A stretch of DNA of 64,000 nucleotides from Clostridiales bacterium (GCA_018374635.1 JAHAEW010000007.1:1-64000); one strand, 5' to 3'; positions 55,054 through 63,371 are shown, numbered from the stretch's first letter. Made by a program: numbers and translations. Notes: generated by a model from the letters alone, not told the origin.

Positions 55054-56295
55054 ATGAACCTCTTGTTCCCTGTATTGAGACTGCTGGTCTCTATTTTTCT
55101 GGCGTTTGCCGCGGGCAAGCTGATCTCGAAACTGAAATTGCCGGCCATTCTGGGCTGGCTGATCGCCGGCATGGTGATCGGGCCCCACGGGCTGGGCCTG
55201 CTGAACGAGGCTGTTCTGGAGGCCGGGTGGTTCGATGTGACAGAGCGCATTCTGGAGAGCGTGTTCGGCCTGATGATCGGCACGGAGCTGATCTGGAGCC
55301 AGATGAAAAAGGCCAAACCCAAGATCCTGGTCACCACGTTCACCGAGTCCCTGGGGACCTTTGTGGTGGTGAGTCTGGTCTTTGGCGTGCTCTTTGCCTG
55401 CACCGGGGTTCCGGTCTACCTGGCCTTTGTCTTTGGCGGGATCGCGCTGGCCACCGCTCCGGCCCCCTCGCTGTCGGTGGTGCGGGACCTGAAGACCGAT
55501 GGTCCGGTGACCAGGACGCTGATCCCCATGGCCGCCCTGGACGATCTGGTGGGGGCGCTGGTGTTCTTTGTGGTCATGGGCTTGGTCTCCGCCCAGGTGT
55601 CCGCCGTGGGGATCCCCCTGCCGGCGGTGATGCTGCTGGTCTTCCTGCCGGTGGTGCTGGGGGGCGTGACCGGCGCGGCGGCCGGGCTGCTGATGCGCCG
55701 CTTCCGCAGCCGGGCGGGCGTTCTCACGGTGATGCTGTCCATGCTGCTCCTCACGGCGGGGCTGGGCTTTTTCATCAACAGCCTGCTGCCCATTCCGGTG
55801 CTGAATTTCATGCTCATTGGCATGGCCTATTCCACGGCTTTCTCCAATCTGATTGACATGGAGAAGCTGTATGGTATGATGGAAGTGGTAAACCCGGTCA
55901 TTGGCTTTGCCATGATCGTGGTCATTCTGAACCTGGGCGCGCCGCTGGATTACCACCTTATTTTTGGTGCGGGGATCTATACGGCGGTCTATATCCTGGC
56001 AAGGGCGGCCGGAAAATACAGCGGCGCCTATCTGGGCGCGGCGGTCACCCATGCGCCGGCTGCGGTGCGGCGCTATCTGGGCCTGACGCTGCTGCCCCAC
56101 TCGGGGGTCTCGCTGGTGTTCACCGGCATCGCCGTGTCGGTGCTGCAAAATGCGGCGCCGGAATCTGCCTCCATGCTCCAGGGGACCATTGCGGCCGCGG
56201 CGGTGATCAACGAGGTGATCGCCGTATTTGCGGCCAAGAAGGGCTTTGAATGGGCCGGGGAACTGCACAAGGCGGAAGGAGGTCTGACCGCATGA
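55054..56295 (+). CDS. CPA2-type Na+(K+)/H+ antiporter
   Basis: 413 aa, 12-13 membrane helices. KLKLPAILGWLIAGMVIGPH at TM1-2, IGTELIWSQMKKAKPK, GGIALATAPAPSLSVVRDL, MAALDDLVGALVFFV (the transport Asp-Asp analogue) and a C-terminal LLPHSGVSLVFTGIA fit the NhaA/Kef-like CPA2 superfamily, without a TrkA tail. Ion specificity is unknown. Start ATG with AAAGGAGAAG. Overlaps the TetR gene by four bases (ATGA). Confidence 0.88.
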   Translation: MNLLFPVLRLLVSIFLAFAAGKLISKLKLPAILGWLIAGMVIGPHGLGLLNEAVLEAGWFDVTERILESVFGLMIGTELIWSQMKKAKPKILVTTFTESLGTFVVVSLVFGVLFACTGVPVYLAFVFGGIALATAPAPSLSVVRDLKTDGPVTRTLIPMAALDDLVGALVFFVVMGLVSAQVSAVGIPLPAVMLLVFLPVVLGGVTGAAAGLLMRRFRSRAGVLTVMLSMLLLTAGLGFFINSLLPIPVLNFMLIGMAYSTAFSNLIDMEKLYGMMEVVNPVIGFAMIVVILNLGAPLDYHLIFGAGIYTAVYILARAAGKYSGAYLGAAVTHAPAAVRRYLGLTLLPHSGVSLVFTGIAVSVLQNAAPESASMLQGTIAAAAVINEVIAVFAAKKGFEWAGELHKAEGGLTA

Positions 56296-56921
56296 CACAA
56301 AAGGAGCGGCAGGAACACAGCAGACAGGAGATCCTGCGGGCGGCCCTGGAGGAGTTCGGACGCCGGGACTACGAACAGGTCAATATGGAGCAGATCTGCA
56401 AAAACCACGGTATTTCCAAAGGCATGATGTACCACTATTACTCCGGGAGGGACGAGCTGTTCCTGCTGTGTGTCCGGGACACCTTTGAGATGCTGACCGC
56501 CTATGTGGAGGCGGGGATGGCCCAGTTGGGGGAGGGGGACGCCCTGGAGAGTATCCGGCGCTTTTTCCTGCTGCGGGAGTCCTTTTTCCAGGACCGGCCG
56601 GAGCGCAAGCGGATCTTTGAAAACGCCATGCTCCATCCCCCGGAGCACCTGCGGGAAGAGATCTGGACGCTGCGGGAGCCTCTGAGCCGGATGAACCGGG
56701 TCTTTCTGGAGGGCATGGTGCGCACCATGCCCCTCCGCCCGGGGCTGGAGGCGGAGCGGGTGATCCGGTATCTGGAGAGCACGGAGGCATCCTTCCGCAG
56801 CCTGCTACTCCACTATCAGGAGGAGAGCGGAAGCCGGGACCTCCACACCGTGCTGGGGGAGGGGGCGGAGATGCTGGACCTGATCCTCTTCGGCGTCCTG
56901 CGGCAGGAGCCGGAGGGCTAA
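56292..56921 (+). CDS. TetR/AcrR family repressor of the antiporter operon
   Basis: 209 aa. The N-terminal HTH reads ILRAALEEFGRRDYEQVNME then QICKNHGISKGMMYHYYSGR. The ligand domain holds the usual mix of helices (FFLLRESFFQDRPERKR). Co-translated with the exporter, and the operon promoter sits in a 53-bp inverted repeat, so a self-regulating exporter circuit is likely. Start at ATG 56292; upstream codons belong to the antiporter frame. Confidence 0.92.
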   Translation: MTQKERQEHSRQEILRAALEEFGRRDYEQVNMEQICKNHGISKGMMYHYYSGRDELFLLCVRDTFEMLTAYVEAGMAQLGEGDALESIRRFFLLRESFFQDRPERKRIFENAMLHPPEHLREEIWTLREPLSRMNRVFLEGMVRTMPLRPGLEAERVIRYLESTEASFRSLLLHYQEESGSRDLHTVLGEGAEMLDLILFGVLRQEPEG

Positions 56922-56956
56922 CGGACCCCGGCCTCTGCCATGGCGGGTGGAAGCGC

Positions 56957-57073
56957 TTTCAGATAACCGTCCATCATCCGCCGCGGTGGTGTAGCGCCGC
57001 TGGATGGGGGCGGAGTCGATGGCGATGAACCCCCGGGCGCTGCCGGGATAGCGTGCCAGAAAGACCTGCGCCC
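56957..57073 (-). pseudogene. Relic of an alpha/beta hydrolase
   Basis: A leftward frame reads AQVFLARYPGSARGFIAIDS, then APIQRRYTTAADD, which looks like the segment just after the nucleophile elbow of alpha/beta-hydrolases. It has no start or catalytic Ser, and drifts into the antisense of the TetR gene. Interpreted as the leftover of a deleted hydrolase gene. Confidence 0.4.
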
Positions 57074-57099
57074 CCGGAAGCCATCGCTTCCGGGGGCGC
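57068..57099 (-). terminator. Hairpin after oleate hydratase
   Basis: Perfect 14-bp stem GCGCCCCCGGAAGC/GCTTCCGGGGGCGC with CATC loop just beyond the leftward stop; leftward tail AGGTCTTTCT. Confidence 0.75.
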
Positions 57100-57119
57100 A
57101 TATGATCCGGGGAAGGAAA

Positions 57120-59090
57120 TTACAGCATACCGTCCCGCAGGATGTTGTGGTCCCGCAGCAGCTTTTCCACCACGGTGCCCTGTACAGCTTTAAGGATGGG
57201 CTTTTTCAGCAGGTTCAGGGGGCCTGGCAGCTCGATCTCCAGGGGAGAGCGGCCGTCCATCAGGCACACGGAGCTGTCCAGCAGGGCGCGCACATCATAG
57301 ACGCTGCCCCATACCTCGGGCACGCCGCGGTCCACGCCCAGCAGGCCGTAGACGGCCTCCATGGCGGTGCGCACGGAGTACTCGGTGGTGAACACGGTGT
57401 CCCGGGGGGTGTCGGCGAACTGGCCCAGGAAGGCGAAGTTCACACAGCCGTCGGGGATCACGTCGGGGCGGTCCCCCTTGGTCCGGGGCATGAAGAAGGC
57501 GGTGATATAGGGCATCATGGTGGGCACGCACACCGCGCTCTCGTCGGAGAGCCGGGGGATCTGGTCCACCGGCACGCCGATGTGGTAGAGCCACTCCTGG
57601 GTGATCTCCCGGCCGGTACACTCCCGCATGGGCTTTTTCACATAGTCGCCCGGCACGTCGGTGAACAGGCCGTAGACCCAGACGCAGACCTGCCCGGGGT
57701 CCTGCTCCTTGAACTGGCCCTGGCGGTTGATGGTCCAGCTGAGCAGCCACTTGGAGTCCCGGCAGCTGACGATGCCGCCGGTGACCACCTTTCCAGTCCG
57801 GGGGTCCCGCTTGCAGATATTGGTGATATAGGGCAGGATCTGATCGTCCAGGGTGGTGATGGTGGCCGACTCCCAGTTGGTCTTGGAGATATCCGAGCAG
57901 AACTTCTCCGGGCGGCCGAAGCTGGGATCCTGCCGGGCAATGTTCTTCCACAGGTTCCAGCAGCCGCTGGTGCGCATCTCGGCGTCTCCGTTGGGGGCGT
58001 GGTCCTGGTCGCCGTAGATGGTCCCCTCGGTACAGGAGCCGTTGGTCACAAAGACCAGGTCGTTTTCAGTGAGGACGATGCCCTGCTCCACGCCGTTGAC
58101 CCGGCACTCGATGGCGGTGGCCGTCTTTTTCCCGCCCTGGATGGTGAAGAGCACGTTGGTCACTTCCGTGCCGAAGCGGAAGTCCACCCCGGCCTCCTCC
58201 AGATAGCGCTGCATGGGGAGGATCAGGGACTCGTACTGGTTGTAGCGGGTGAATTTCAGGGCGCTGAAGTCGGGCAGGCCCGCGATGTGGTGGATGAAGC
58301 GCTGGAAGTAGAGCTTCATCTCCAGGGCGGAGTGCCAGTTCTCAAAGGCGAACATGGTGCGCCAGTACAGCCAGAAGGTGGAGTCAAATACCTCCTCGTC
58401 AAAGACGTCCTCGATGGTCTTGTCATAGAGGTCCTCGTCCGGGGTCATGAAGAGTTTGACGATCTCCATGCAGGCCTTCTGGCTCAGGTCGAACCTGCCG
58501 TCGGTGTGGGCGTCCTGGCCCCGGTTCACGGTGGCCCGGCACAGGGAGTAGTTGGGGTCGTGCTTGTTGAGCCAGTAGAACTCATCCAGCACGGAGGCCC
58601 CGGGCTTCTCCAGCGAGGGGATGGAGCGGAACAGGTCCCACAGGCACTCGAAATGGTTCTCCATTTCCCGGCCGCCCCGCATGATGTAGCCCCGTCCGGG
58701 ATCGTAGATGCCGTCGCAGGCGCCGCCGGCCACGTCCATGGCCTCCAGAATGTGGATGTGGGACCCAGGCATCTGTCCGTCCCGCACCAGGAAGCAGGCG
58801 GCGGCCAGGGAGGCCAGGCCGCTGCCCACCAGGTAGGCGTGCTTCTCCTCCACGCCGGCGGGCTTCTCGGGGCGGGCGAAGGCCTCGTAGTTTCCGTTGG
58901 AGTAGTAGATGCCCTTGCTGTTTTTCGCCTGACGGCCCAGCTCGGTGTTCCGGTACTCCCCGTGCTTCCCGGCGGAGGCGCCCTCCGGGTTTGTGCGGCT
59001 CTGGGCCGCCTTCTTTGCCAGGACAACTGCCGCGCCCGCGCCCGCGAGACCGGCGGCTGCCGCAGTCCATTTTCCGATGTGTTTCGCCAT
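57120..59090 (-). CDS. ohyA: Oleate hydratase (FAD-dependent)
   Basis: 656 aa, hydrates the cis-9 double bond of oleate/linoleate to 10-hydroxy acids, a membrane-stress and host-lipid detoxification function. FAD loop YLVGSGLASLAAACFLVRDG (about residue 86), GGACDGIYDPGRGYIMRGGR, then ENHFECLWDLF and HHIAGLPDFSALKFTRYNQYE are diagnostic. The first 50 residues are extra: Lys-rich, with one hydrophobic stretch (WTAAAAGLAGAGAAVVLAKK) that could tether it to the membrane. Start ATG 59090 after AAAGGCGG; an earlier ATG contains the ribosome site. Neighbouring TetR gene probably controls it. Confidence 0.95.
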   Translation of the reverse strand: MAKHIGKWTAAAAGLAGAGAAVVLAKKAAQSRTNPEGASAGKHGEYRNTELGRQAKNSKGIYYSNGNYEAFARPEKPAGVEEKHAYLVGSGLASLAAACFLVRDGQMPGSHIHILEAMDVAGGACDGIYDPGRGYIMRGGREMENHFECLWDLFRSIPSLEKPGASVLDEFYWLNKHDPNYSLCRATVNRGQDAHTDGRFDLSQKACMEIVKLFMTPDEDLYDKTIEDVFDEEVFDSTFWLYWRTMFAFENWHSALEMKLYFQRFIHHIAGLPDFSALKFTRYNQYESLILPMQRYLEEAGVDFRFGTEVTNVLFTIQGGKKTATAIECRVNGVEQGIVLTENDLVFVTNGSCTEGTIYGDQDHAPNGDAEMRTSGCWNLWKNIARQDPSFGRPEKFCSDISKTNWESATITTLDDQILPYITNICKRDPRTGKVVTGGIVSCRDSKWLLSWTINRQGQFKEQDPGQVCVWVYGLFTDVPGDYVKKPMRECTGREITQEWLYHIGVPVDQIPRLSDESAVCVPTMMPYITAFFMPRTKGDRPDVIPDGCVNFAFLGQFADTPRDTVFTTEYSVRTAMEAVYGLLGVDRGVPEVWGSVYDVRALLDSSVCLMDGRSPLEIELPGPLNLLKKPILKAVQGTVVEKLLRDHNILRDGML

Positions 59091-59187
59091 AGATGATCCG
59101 CCTTTCATGGGGCTCCGCAGGGGCGGAGCTCATTTGGAATGTGCCTGTATCTTACCCGTTTCGGACGGGGAACACCATGGACAAACG

Positions 59188-59225
59188 GGGCCGGATGATC
59201 GGTTTTTGATCATCCGGCCCTTTTT
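59188..59225. terminator. Hairpin terminator between tetR and ohyA
   Basis: Perfect 13-bp stem GGGCCGGATGATC/GATCATCCGGCCC, loop GGTTTTT, five T on the plus side and CGTTTG on the minus side. Both flanking genes are leftward, so on the minus strand it should end tetR, though its better U-tract faces right. Confidence 0.7.
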
Positions 59226-59234
59226 GTATAAAGA

Positions 59235-59795
59235 TCACGCCTCTGCGGCAAAGTTTTCTATGGCGTTTGCGATATTTCCGTGCATGGTGGCGCTGACCTT
59301 GCGCACGATGGTCCGGTAGTCCTCACTCATGCCCTGGCGGATCCAGTCCAGCAGGATGCCCACAAAGCTGTACTTGTAGAACTCGGCGATAAAGGCCTTG
59401 TCCTCCTCCGAGATGGGCCGGCCCTGACTCTTTTCGTCCACCACGCCCCGGATCAGTCCGTAGGTCAGATGGAAGAGAAAGCGCTCCATCTGGTCCCGGC
59501 TGATGCAGCGGAAAGCATTGAGGACAAAGGGTTTGTTCTCAAGCACCGCCTCGAAGATCTGGGCAAGCCCCTCCTGCCAGGTGTCATAGGTCTTTTTGCC
59601 CTGGAGGGCCCGGGATGCGTCTTCGACACAGACCCACTCCACCAGATCATAGATGTCCTTGAAGTGGTAATAAAAGGTCATGCGGCTGATACCGCACGCC
59701 TCGGTGATATCGCGGATGGTGATTTTGTCCAGAGGCTTTTTCAGCATCATCTGCTTGAGGGATGCCTCCAGTGCCTGTTTTGTGATGGTTGACAT
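59235..59795 (-). CDS. TetR family regulator upstream of ohyA
   Basis: 186 aa. HTH ITIRDITEACGISRMTFYYH then FKDIYDLVEW; the C-terminal domain LLDWIRQGMSEDYRTIVRK resembles DhaS/TetR_C_7 regulators. A CCCGT/ACGGG inverted repeat at about 59156-59170 in front of ohyA is a possible operator. Start ATG with GGGGAGGC. Likely senses fatty acid or a membrane signal (inference). Confidence 0.9.
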   Translation of the reverse strand: MSTITKQALEASLKQMMLKKPLDKITIRDITEACGISRMTFYYHFKDIYDLVEWVCVEDASRALQGKKTYDTWQEGLAQIFEAVLENKPFVLNAFRCISRDQMERFLFHLTYGLIRGVVDEKSQGRPISEEDKAFIAEFYKYSFVGILLDWIRQGMSEDYRTIVRKVSATMHGNIANAIENFAAEA

Positions 59796-59842
59796 AATAA
59801 AACGTGCCTCCCCGCTGGGTATGGTCCGGAAGAATGAGGGCG

Positions 59843-60298
59843 TCAGTTCTGCCGCGCCTCCAGCATGGCGTCCACCTCCGCCCGGGAGCAGCGGATGTCC
59901 GCCTCCCCCTCCCGGCGGTAGGAGCCGTGGTAGGGGTCCCTGCCCAGATAGACCGGACGGAGGGCGGCTCCGGCCCAGGGCACTTCGATGACGATGATGT
60001 CACCGTGGGGGGTGGACTCCACCCGGGCCAGTTCCTCCGATACCAGGTCGGCGCTGACGGTCTGGGGGTCCTGCACCCGGGTGAGGAACTCCTCCAGCAT
60101 CTCCTGGGCGTCCAGCAGGCCCTGGATGCGCAGGGAGTGGTCGCTCCGCTCCTCCACGCCCAGCAGAATGACGCCCCCATAGGAGTTGGCAAAGGCGGAG
60201 TAGGTCTCCCAGAGGCTCTCAGGCAGACCGCCAGTGGCGAGCTTGGCCTCCAGCCGGGCGTTTTCCCGGTAGGTTTCGATCCGATCCAGAGAAAACAA
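59843..60298 (-). CDS. AlbA_2/Schlafen-type domain protein, short form
   Basis: 151 aa. RIETYRENARLEAKLATGGL, WETYSAFANSYGGVILLGVE and VEVPWAGAALRPVYLG are the divergent AAA-4/AlbA_2 nucleic-acid-binding domain. Most relatives continue for about 300 further residues to winged-helix domains; this one stops after YRREGEADIRCSRAEVDAML, so it is a single-domain version. Best start is TTG 60298 behind GAAGGGGGA; ATG 60325 is a weaker option. Possibly a regulator or defence-linked protein; no neighbour supports either. Confidence 0.75.
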   Translation of the reverse strand: MFSLDRIETYRENARLEAKLATGGLPESLWETYSAFANSYGGVILLGVEERSDHSLRIQGLLDAQEMLEEFLTRVQDPQTVSADLVSEELARVESTPHGDIIVIEVPWAGAALRPVYLGRDPYHGSYRREGEADIRCSRAEVDAMLEARQN

Positions 60299-60426
60299 GG
60301 AAATCCCCCTTCTTTCTAAAAACATGTGGTCCTGATCTGCGCTCGGTATTCAGTATACAAGTATACAGGAGCGGAGGGGGGAGAACAAGGGTCAGGAAAA
60401 TTTTTTCAAAAATTAGAAAGAGACCA

Positions 60427-60455
60427 TTGACAAATGGTGCATAAGAAGCTATAAT
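60427..60455 (+). promoter_or_regulatory. Promoter of tRNA-Leu(GAG)
   Basis: Perfect consensus: TTGACA (60427-60432), 17 bp, TATAAT (60450-60455). Confidence 0.9.
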
Positions 60456-60487
60456 AAACAAGCGTTCTGAAGAGAACAGCACAATAT

Positions 60488-60571
60488 GCGGATGTGCTGG
60501 AACTGGTAGACAGGCACGTTTGAGGTGCGTGTGTCCATGACGTACGGGTTCAAGTCCCGTCATCCGCACCA
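60488..60571 (+). tRNA. tRNA-Leu(GAG)
   Basis: 84 nt, class II with long variable arm (TGTCCATGACGTAC). Acceptor GCGGATG/CATCCGC; anticodon stem CACGT/GCGTG with loop TTGAGGT gives GAG; T arm CGGGTTCAAGTCCCG; CCA encoded. Confidence 0.95.
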
Positions 60572-60610
60572 ATCCCGGAACCTTGTATTGCAAGGCTTCC
60601 GGGATTTTTT
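60571..60610 (+). terminator. Terminator of tRNA-Leu(GAG)
   Basis: AATCCCGGAA/TTCCGGGATT with inner CCTTG/CAAGG, then TTTTTT. Confidence 0.9.
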
Positions 60611-60619
60611 CTGTCTGTG

Positions 60620-60853
60620 TCACAGTTTCCGGTTTATCGTGGCGGGTAGCTGGTCGCCATCGTAAAATGCTGCGCCGTGGGTAATGGCGTTGTGGTTGAT
60701 ACCCTTCCAGTGGTCAAGATACAAAAGCGCGTCAAGCATCTTCTGGCGGTCCGGGGTGGCCTTGCTCTGGTCAATCGCGGCGGAGAGCCGAGCGATCAAA
60801 CCGGGGTCATCCGTGACCAGTCGGAAAGCGTGTGTTAGAATTAGGAAGTTCCC
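60620..60853 (-). pseudogene. 3' fragment of an unrecognised gene
   Basis: A leftward frame reads GNFLILTHAFRLVTDDPGLI, then SKATPDRQKMLDALLYLDHW and GINHNAITHGAAFYDGD with protein-like composition for 78 residues. Upstream it dissolves into sequence of no coding character (Cys/His-rich, rare codons). No start codon with ribosome site precedes it. It sits against the terminator of tRNA-Leu(GAG), a place where integrated elements often leave debris. Confidence 0.45.
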
Positions 60854-61005
60854 CAAAATGCTTGTGTATCCAGCGCCTTTGGCGAGCGGGGGGGCGGCAT
60901 AGCGTCTACACGGCTGCGCTTCTCCCCGGGATTCCACAGAAAACCGGCTGGTCTTTCTGCGGAAATGCCCCAGGCAAGAAAAAGCATGAAAATGAGAAAA
61001 AGTAG

Positions 61006-61034
61006 TTGACAAACAAAAAACGGTGTGATAATAT
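61006..61034 (+). promoter_or_regulatory. Promoter of tRNA-Leu(CAG)
   Basis: TTGACA (61006-61011), 17 bp, TAATAT (61029-61034). Confidence 0.85.
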
Positions 61035-61068
61035 ATCAATTGTGCTGAGCGGTGCACAGCACAGAAAC

Positions 61069-61156
61069 GCACGAGTGGTGGAATTGGCAGACTCGCTAGA
61101 TTCAGGTTCTAGTGTGCATTACGCACGTGCGGGTTCAAGTCCCGCCTCGTGCACCA
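61069..61156 (+). tRNA. tRNA-Leu(CAG)
   Basis: 88 nt, class II. Acceptor GCACGAG/CTCGTGC; anticodon stem CTAGA/TCTAG with loop TTCAGGT gives CAG; variable arm GTGCATTACGCAC; T arm GCGGGTTCAAGTCCCGC; CCA encoded. Confidence 0.95.
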
Positions 61157-61174
61157 GGCCTTTTTAAGGCTTCT

Positions 61175-61213
61175 GAGACCCGTAGATTTACTGATCTGCG
61201 GGTCTCATTTTTT
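61175..61213 (+). terminator. Terminator of tRNA-Leu(CAG)
   Basis: GAGACCCGTAGAT/ATCTGCGGGTCTC stem (one mismatch) followed by ATTTTTT. Confidence 0.9.
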
Positions 61214-61546
61214 ATATGTTGACTTGTGGATTCACTTAGACAGAAGCAGAGTCTGCCTGTATCAGATGGCATTGAGAACAGAAAAAGAGCGGCAATGCCC
61301 GACATAGCAAGGCGTGCTGGGATGGGAGAGCGAAAGGGGAAAATTCCTCTTCCAAAGAGAGCGAATGATATGATATAATAACAAAATAAAAATTTGCCTA
61401 CTTGAAGCCTGCAATCCGAGGTCTTGCTATGGAAGGAAAACTGGGGCAGTCCCTGACTGCTCTGCTCAAATGTGAAAAGCTGATCTTGTCCGAGGAAGAA
61501 ACTACATCCGCCTGTGGATGTGGCGTGTTCCTTGCGGCCTTTTCAT
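61214..61546. other. Gene-poor stretch
   Basis: About 330 AT-richer bases with TATGATATAATAAC near 61366-61380 that could be a -10 region. A frame from 61402 (MKPAIRGLAMEGKLGQS...) has poor protein character (Cys/Ala-rich) and no good ribosome site, so it is not called a gene. Confidence 0.5.
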
Positions 61547-61593
61547 GCCCTGCGCCAATCTGTCTCTGCGACAGTGCGGCGCGGGGCTTTTTT
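61547..61593 (+). terminator. Intrinsic terminator of an unassigned transcript
   Basis: GCCCTGCGCC/GGCGCGGGGC stem with inner CTGTC/GACAG and six T. It ends no recognisable gene; with the TATAATAAC upstream it may define a short non-coding RNA. Confidence 0.65.
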
Positions 61594-61745
61594 CTATCGT
61601 TTGAAAGGCGGCGGCATGCATGCTGTTATTATCTGATCCATAAGCCGGACGCGTCTCCGGAGGTGCGGTCAGAGGATGTGGACGATGGACTGCTGCACTT
61701 TGCTTGCTATGCGGCAGTCTGTTATACGGTGTATGGGTCAGCTGC

Positions 61746-61883
61746 GACTTTGTCACAACAAAGTATTTTCTTGGCCTGGCATCCCAGCTTCGCCCGGATA
61801 TGGTGAAAGAGCTGAAGAACCATGGCAGCGGCAAATTGCCGAAGGACATCCAACACCGAAAAACGGAACATCTCACCGCCTGA
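61746..61883 (+). pseudogene. 3' gene relic
   Basis: Frame DFVTTKYFLGLASQLRPDMV, then KELKNHGSGKLPKDIQHRKT and a stop at 61881-61883 reads like the C-terminus of a soluble protein, with no start upstream. Lies immediately left of the small-acidic-protein array and supports decay of a larger accessory locus. Confidence 0.4.
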
Positions 61884-61974
61884 TGGAAAAGCCCATCGGG
61901 GGCTCGATTTGATTTGCCGTGAGGATGAGATCGCGCTGAACATCACAGCCGATCGCGAAGAAAGGAACGTTAGA

Positions 61975-62301
61975 ATGAAAGCATTTGATCCGAATTATAA
62001 ACTGCTGGAAGAGATGTACCAGGACGAATACTATCCCGATTTCTTGGTGGACAAGGTAAAGGAGGAGCTCCAGAAGGTCATCGACCTGCTGGAGAGCGGC
62101 GAAACCGATACCGAAGTGGTGCAGGAAACGCTGGACGAGGCGGTCTGCGGCGTCAATGATCTCCAGGAGGAATTTGACGAGAACGACAGCGAGATCGAAA
62201 CGGTGGCACGGGAGTGTATTGCGGCAGCTGTGGCCCACATTCTGGAGTGGTTCAACATCCCGATTGACACCGAGGAGGCTGTCCGGGAACGGGACTGGTG
62301 A
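61975..62301 (+). CDS. DUF5713-like small acidic protein
   Basis: 108 aa, strongly acidic. MKAFDPNYKLLEEMYQDEYY, PDFLVDKVKEELQKVIDLLE and the closing HILEWFNIPIDTEEAVRERD fit DUF5713. Start ATG with AAAGGA eight bases upstream; the frame runs on upstream without a better start. Small acidic single-domain proteins in arrays are often immunity proteins of polymorphic toxins, but no toxin is in the window. A second partial copy of its C-terminus lies at 63372. Confidence 0.7.
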   Translation: MKAFDPNYKLLEEMYQDEYYPDFLVDKVKEELQKVIDLLESGETDTEVVQETLDEAVCGVNDLQEEFDENDSEIETVARECIAAAVAHILEWFNIPIDTEEAVRERDW

Positions 62302-62306
62302 AGACG

Positions 62307-62660
62307 ATGGCAATTAAAGATATGTTCGGCGATCTGCAAAGGATCGATATTCTGGCGGAGAAGCGCGAAACCAATGAAGTTTTAATGGTTTTGGTCTGCA
62401 ATGGCTTTATTGACGGCTCCCCGGAAACACAAAAAGCCCTGCTGGACAAGATGGAGGGTTACATGAATCATACACAAAGCGAGGAGTTTCAAAAGGAATA
62501 TGCAAATTGGTCTGTGATTTTGCGAGTGGCTTTTGATGAAGAACCCGACCGGCTGGTTGTGGCGCTGCTCAGTAAGTGCCAGCCTTGGGCGGATGATTAT
62601 GGCGTCAATCTGGAATTTGAAATTGGAGGAAACCAATCATGCCAACGAAAGAATGGATGA
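62307..62660 (+). CDS. Uncharacterised small protein of the array
   Basis: 117 aa from ATG 62307 (MAIKDMFGDLQRIDILAEKR), five bases after the DUF5713 stop; a GTG at 62298 overlapping that stop is an alternative. Helical N-terminal half, then YANWSVILRVAFDEEPDRLV and LLSKCQPWADDYGVNLEFEI, an alpha/beta pattern. No family recognised. Overlaps the next gene by 22 bases, pointing to a coupled operon. Confidence 0.6.
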   Translation: MAIKDMFGDLQRIDILAEKRETNEVLMVLVCNGFIDGSPETQKALLDKMEGYMNHTQSEEFQKEYANWSVILRVAFDEEPDRLVVALLSKCQPWADDYGVNLEFEIGGNQSCQRKNG

Positions 62661-63370
62661 AAAAATACGAGGCGGTCAAGGATACGCTGTCCTGCAAGGT
62701 CTGCTTGGATACATATTTTACAGAAAAGGTCATTGGGAATAGACCGGTGGATGTGTTGGAGATCGGCACAGTACATTTCCCCACCGGGAAGATTTTTGCC
62801 TGTGACCCGATGGTCGAGCTGGAGGACGCTCCACCATTCCTTCAGACCATCCCCGCGGGGACTTACCCGGCCAAAATCTGCGTAGTGCCCAGTGAGAAAT
62901 ACGGCGACCGCTATGCCTGTGTCAAGGTGGCGGTCAGCGGGGAGAAGCCTGTCCGCTATGAACTGGGTATGGTTGGAAACGAGGACCTGAACGTGGAACT
63001 GGGCGAGGACGAGTACTTCGGCTTCGGTGTGGATGCCGGGATGGGCTGTATCGCGGACATCCAGACCCAGGCGGCCTTCAAGGCATACTGGGCCAGGCGG
63101 CTGGAGGAGGACTCGGACATCGACCCCTACAACGACCTGTTCTGCGATCTTTTGGAGGAAAACGCCAAAGCCTACCCCAAGTATCAGGAGAGTTATGGAA
63201 ATTGGCTCAACTGGACAGTGCCGGATACGGACTGCGATCTGCCTATCTTTTCCTCCGGCTGGGGGGACGGGTACTATCCCGTCTATTTTGGCTACGATGC
63301 CCAGGATGAAGTCTGCGCCGTGTATGTGCGGTTTATCGACATGGAAGCGGAATATAAAAATCTGGACTAA
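62639..63370 (+). CDS. DUF4241 domain protein
   Basis: 243 aa. PVDVLEIGTVHFPTGKIFAC DPMVEL-type opening, FLQTIPAGTYPAKICVVPSE, FGVDAGMGCIADIQTQAAF and the end SSGWGDGYYPVYFGYDAQDE are the DUF4241 signature. Soluble, acidic; role unknown, often seen beside immunity-like genes. Start ATG after GGAGG. Confidence 0.8.
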   Translation: MPTKEWMKKYEAVKDTLSCKVCLDTYFTEKVIGNRPVDVLEIGTVHFPTGKIFACDPMVELEDAPPFLQTIPAGTYPAKICVVPSEKYGDRYACVKVAVSGEKPVRYELGMVGNEDLNVELGEDEYFGFGVDAGMGCIADIQTQAAFKAYWARRLEEDSDIDPYNDLFCDLLEENAKAYPKYQESYGNWLNWTVPDTDCDLPIFSSGWGDGYYPVYFGYDAQDEVCAVYVRFIDMEAEYKNLD

Positions 63371-63371
63371 G

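Noticed and set aside
55000..56298. 432-codon minus-strand ORF opposite the antiporter
   Set aside because: Gln/His/Arg-rich shadow; the plus strand encodes a clear membrane transporter.
61402..61806. 134-codon plus-strand ORF
   Set aside because: Cys/Ala-rich, no ribosome site, crosses an intrinsic terminator at 61547-61593.
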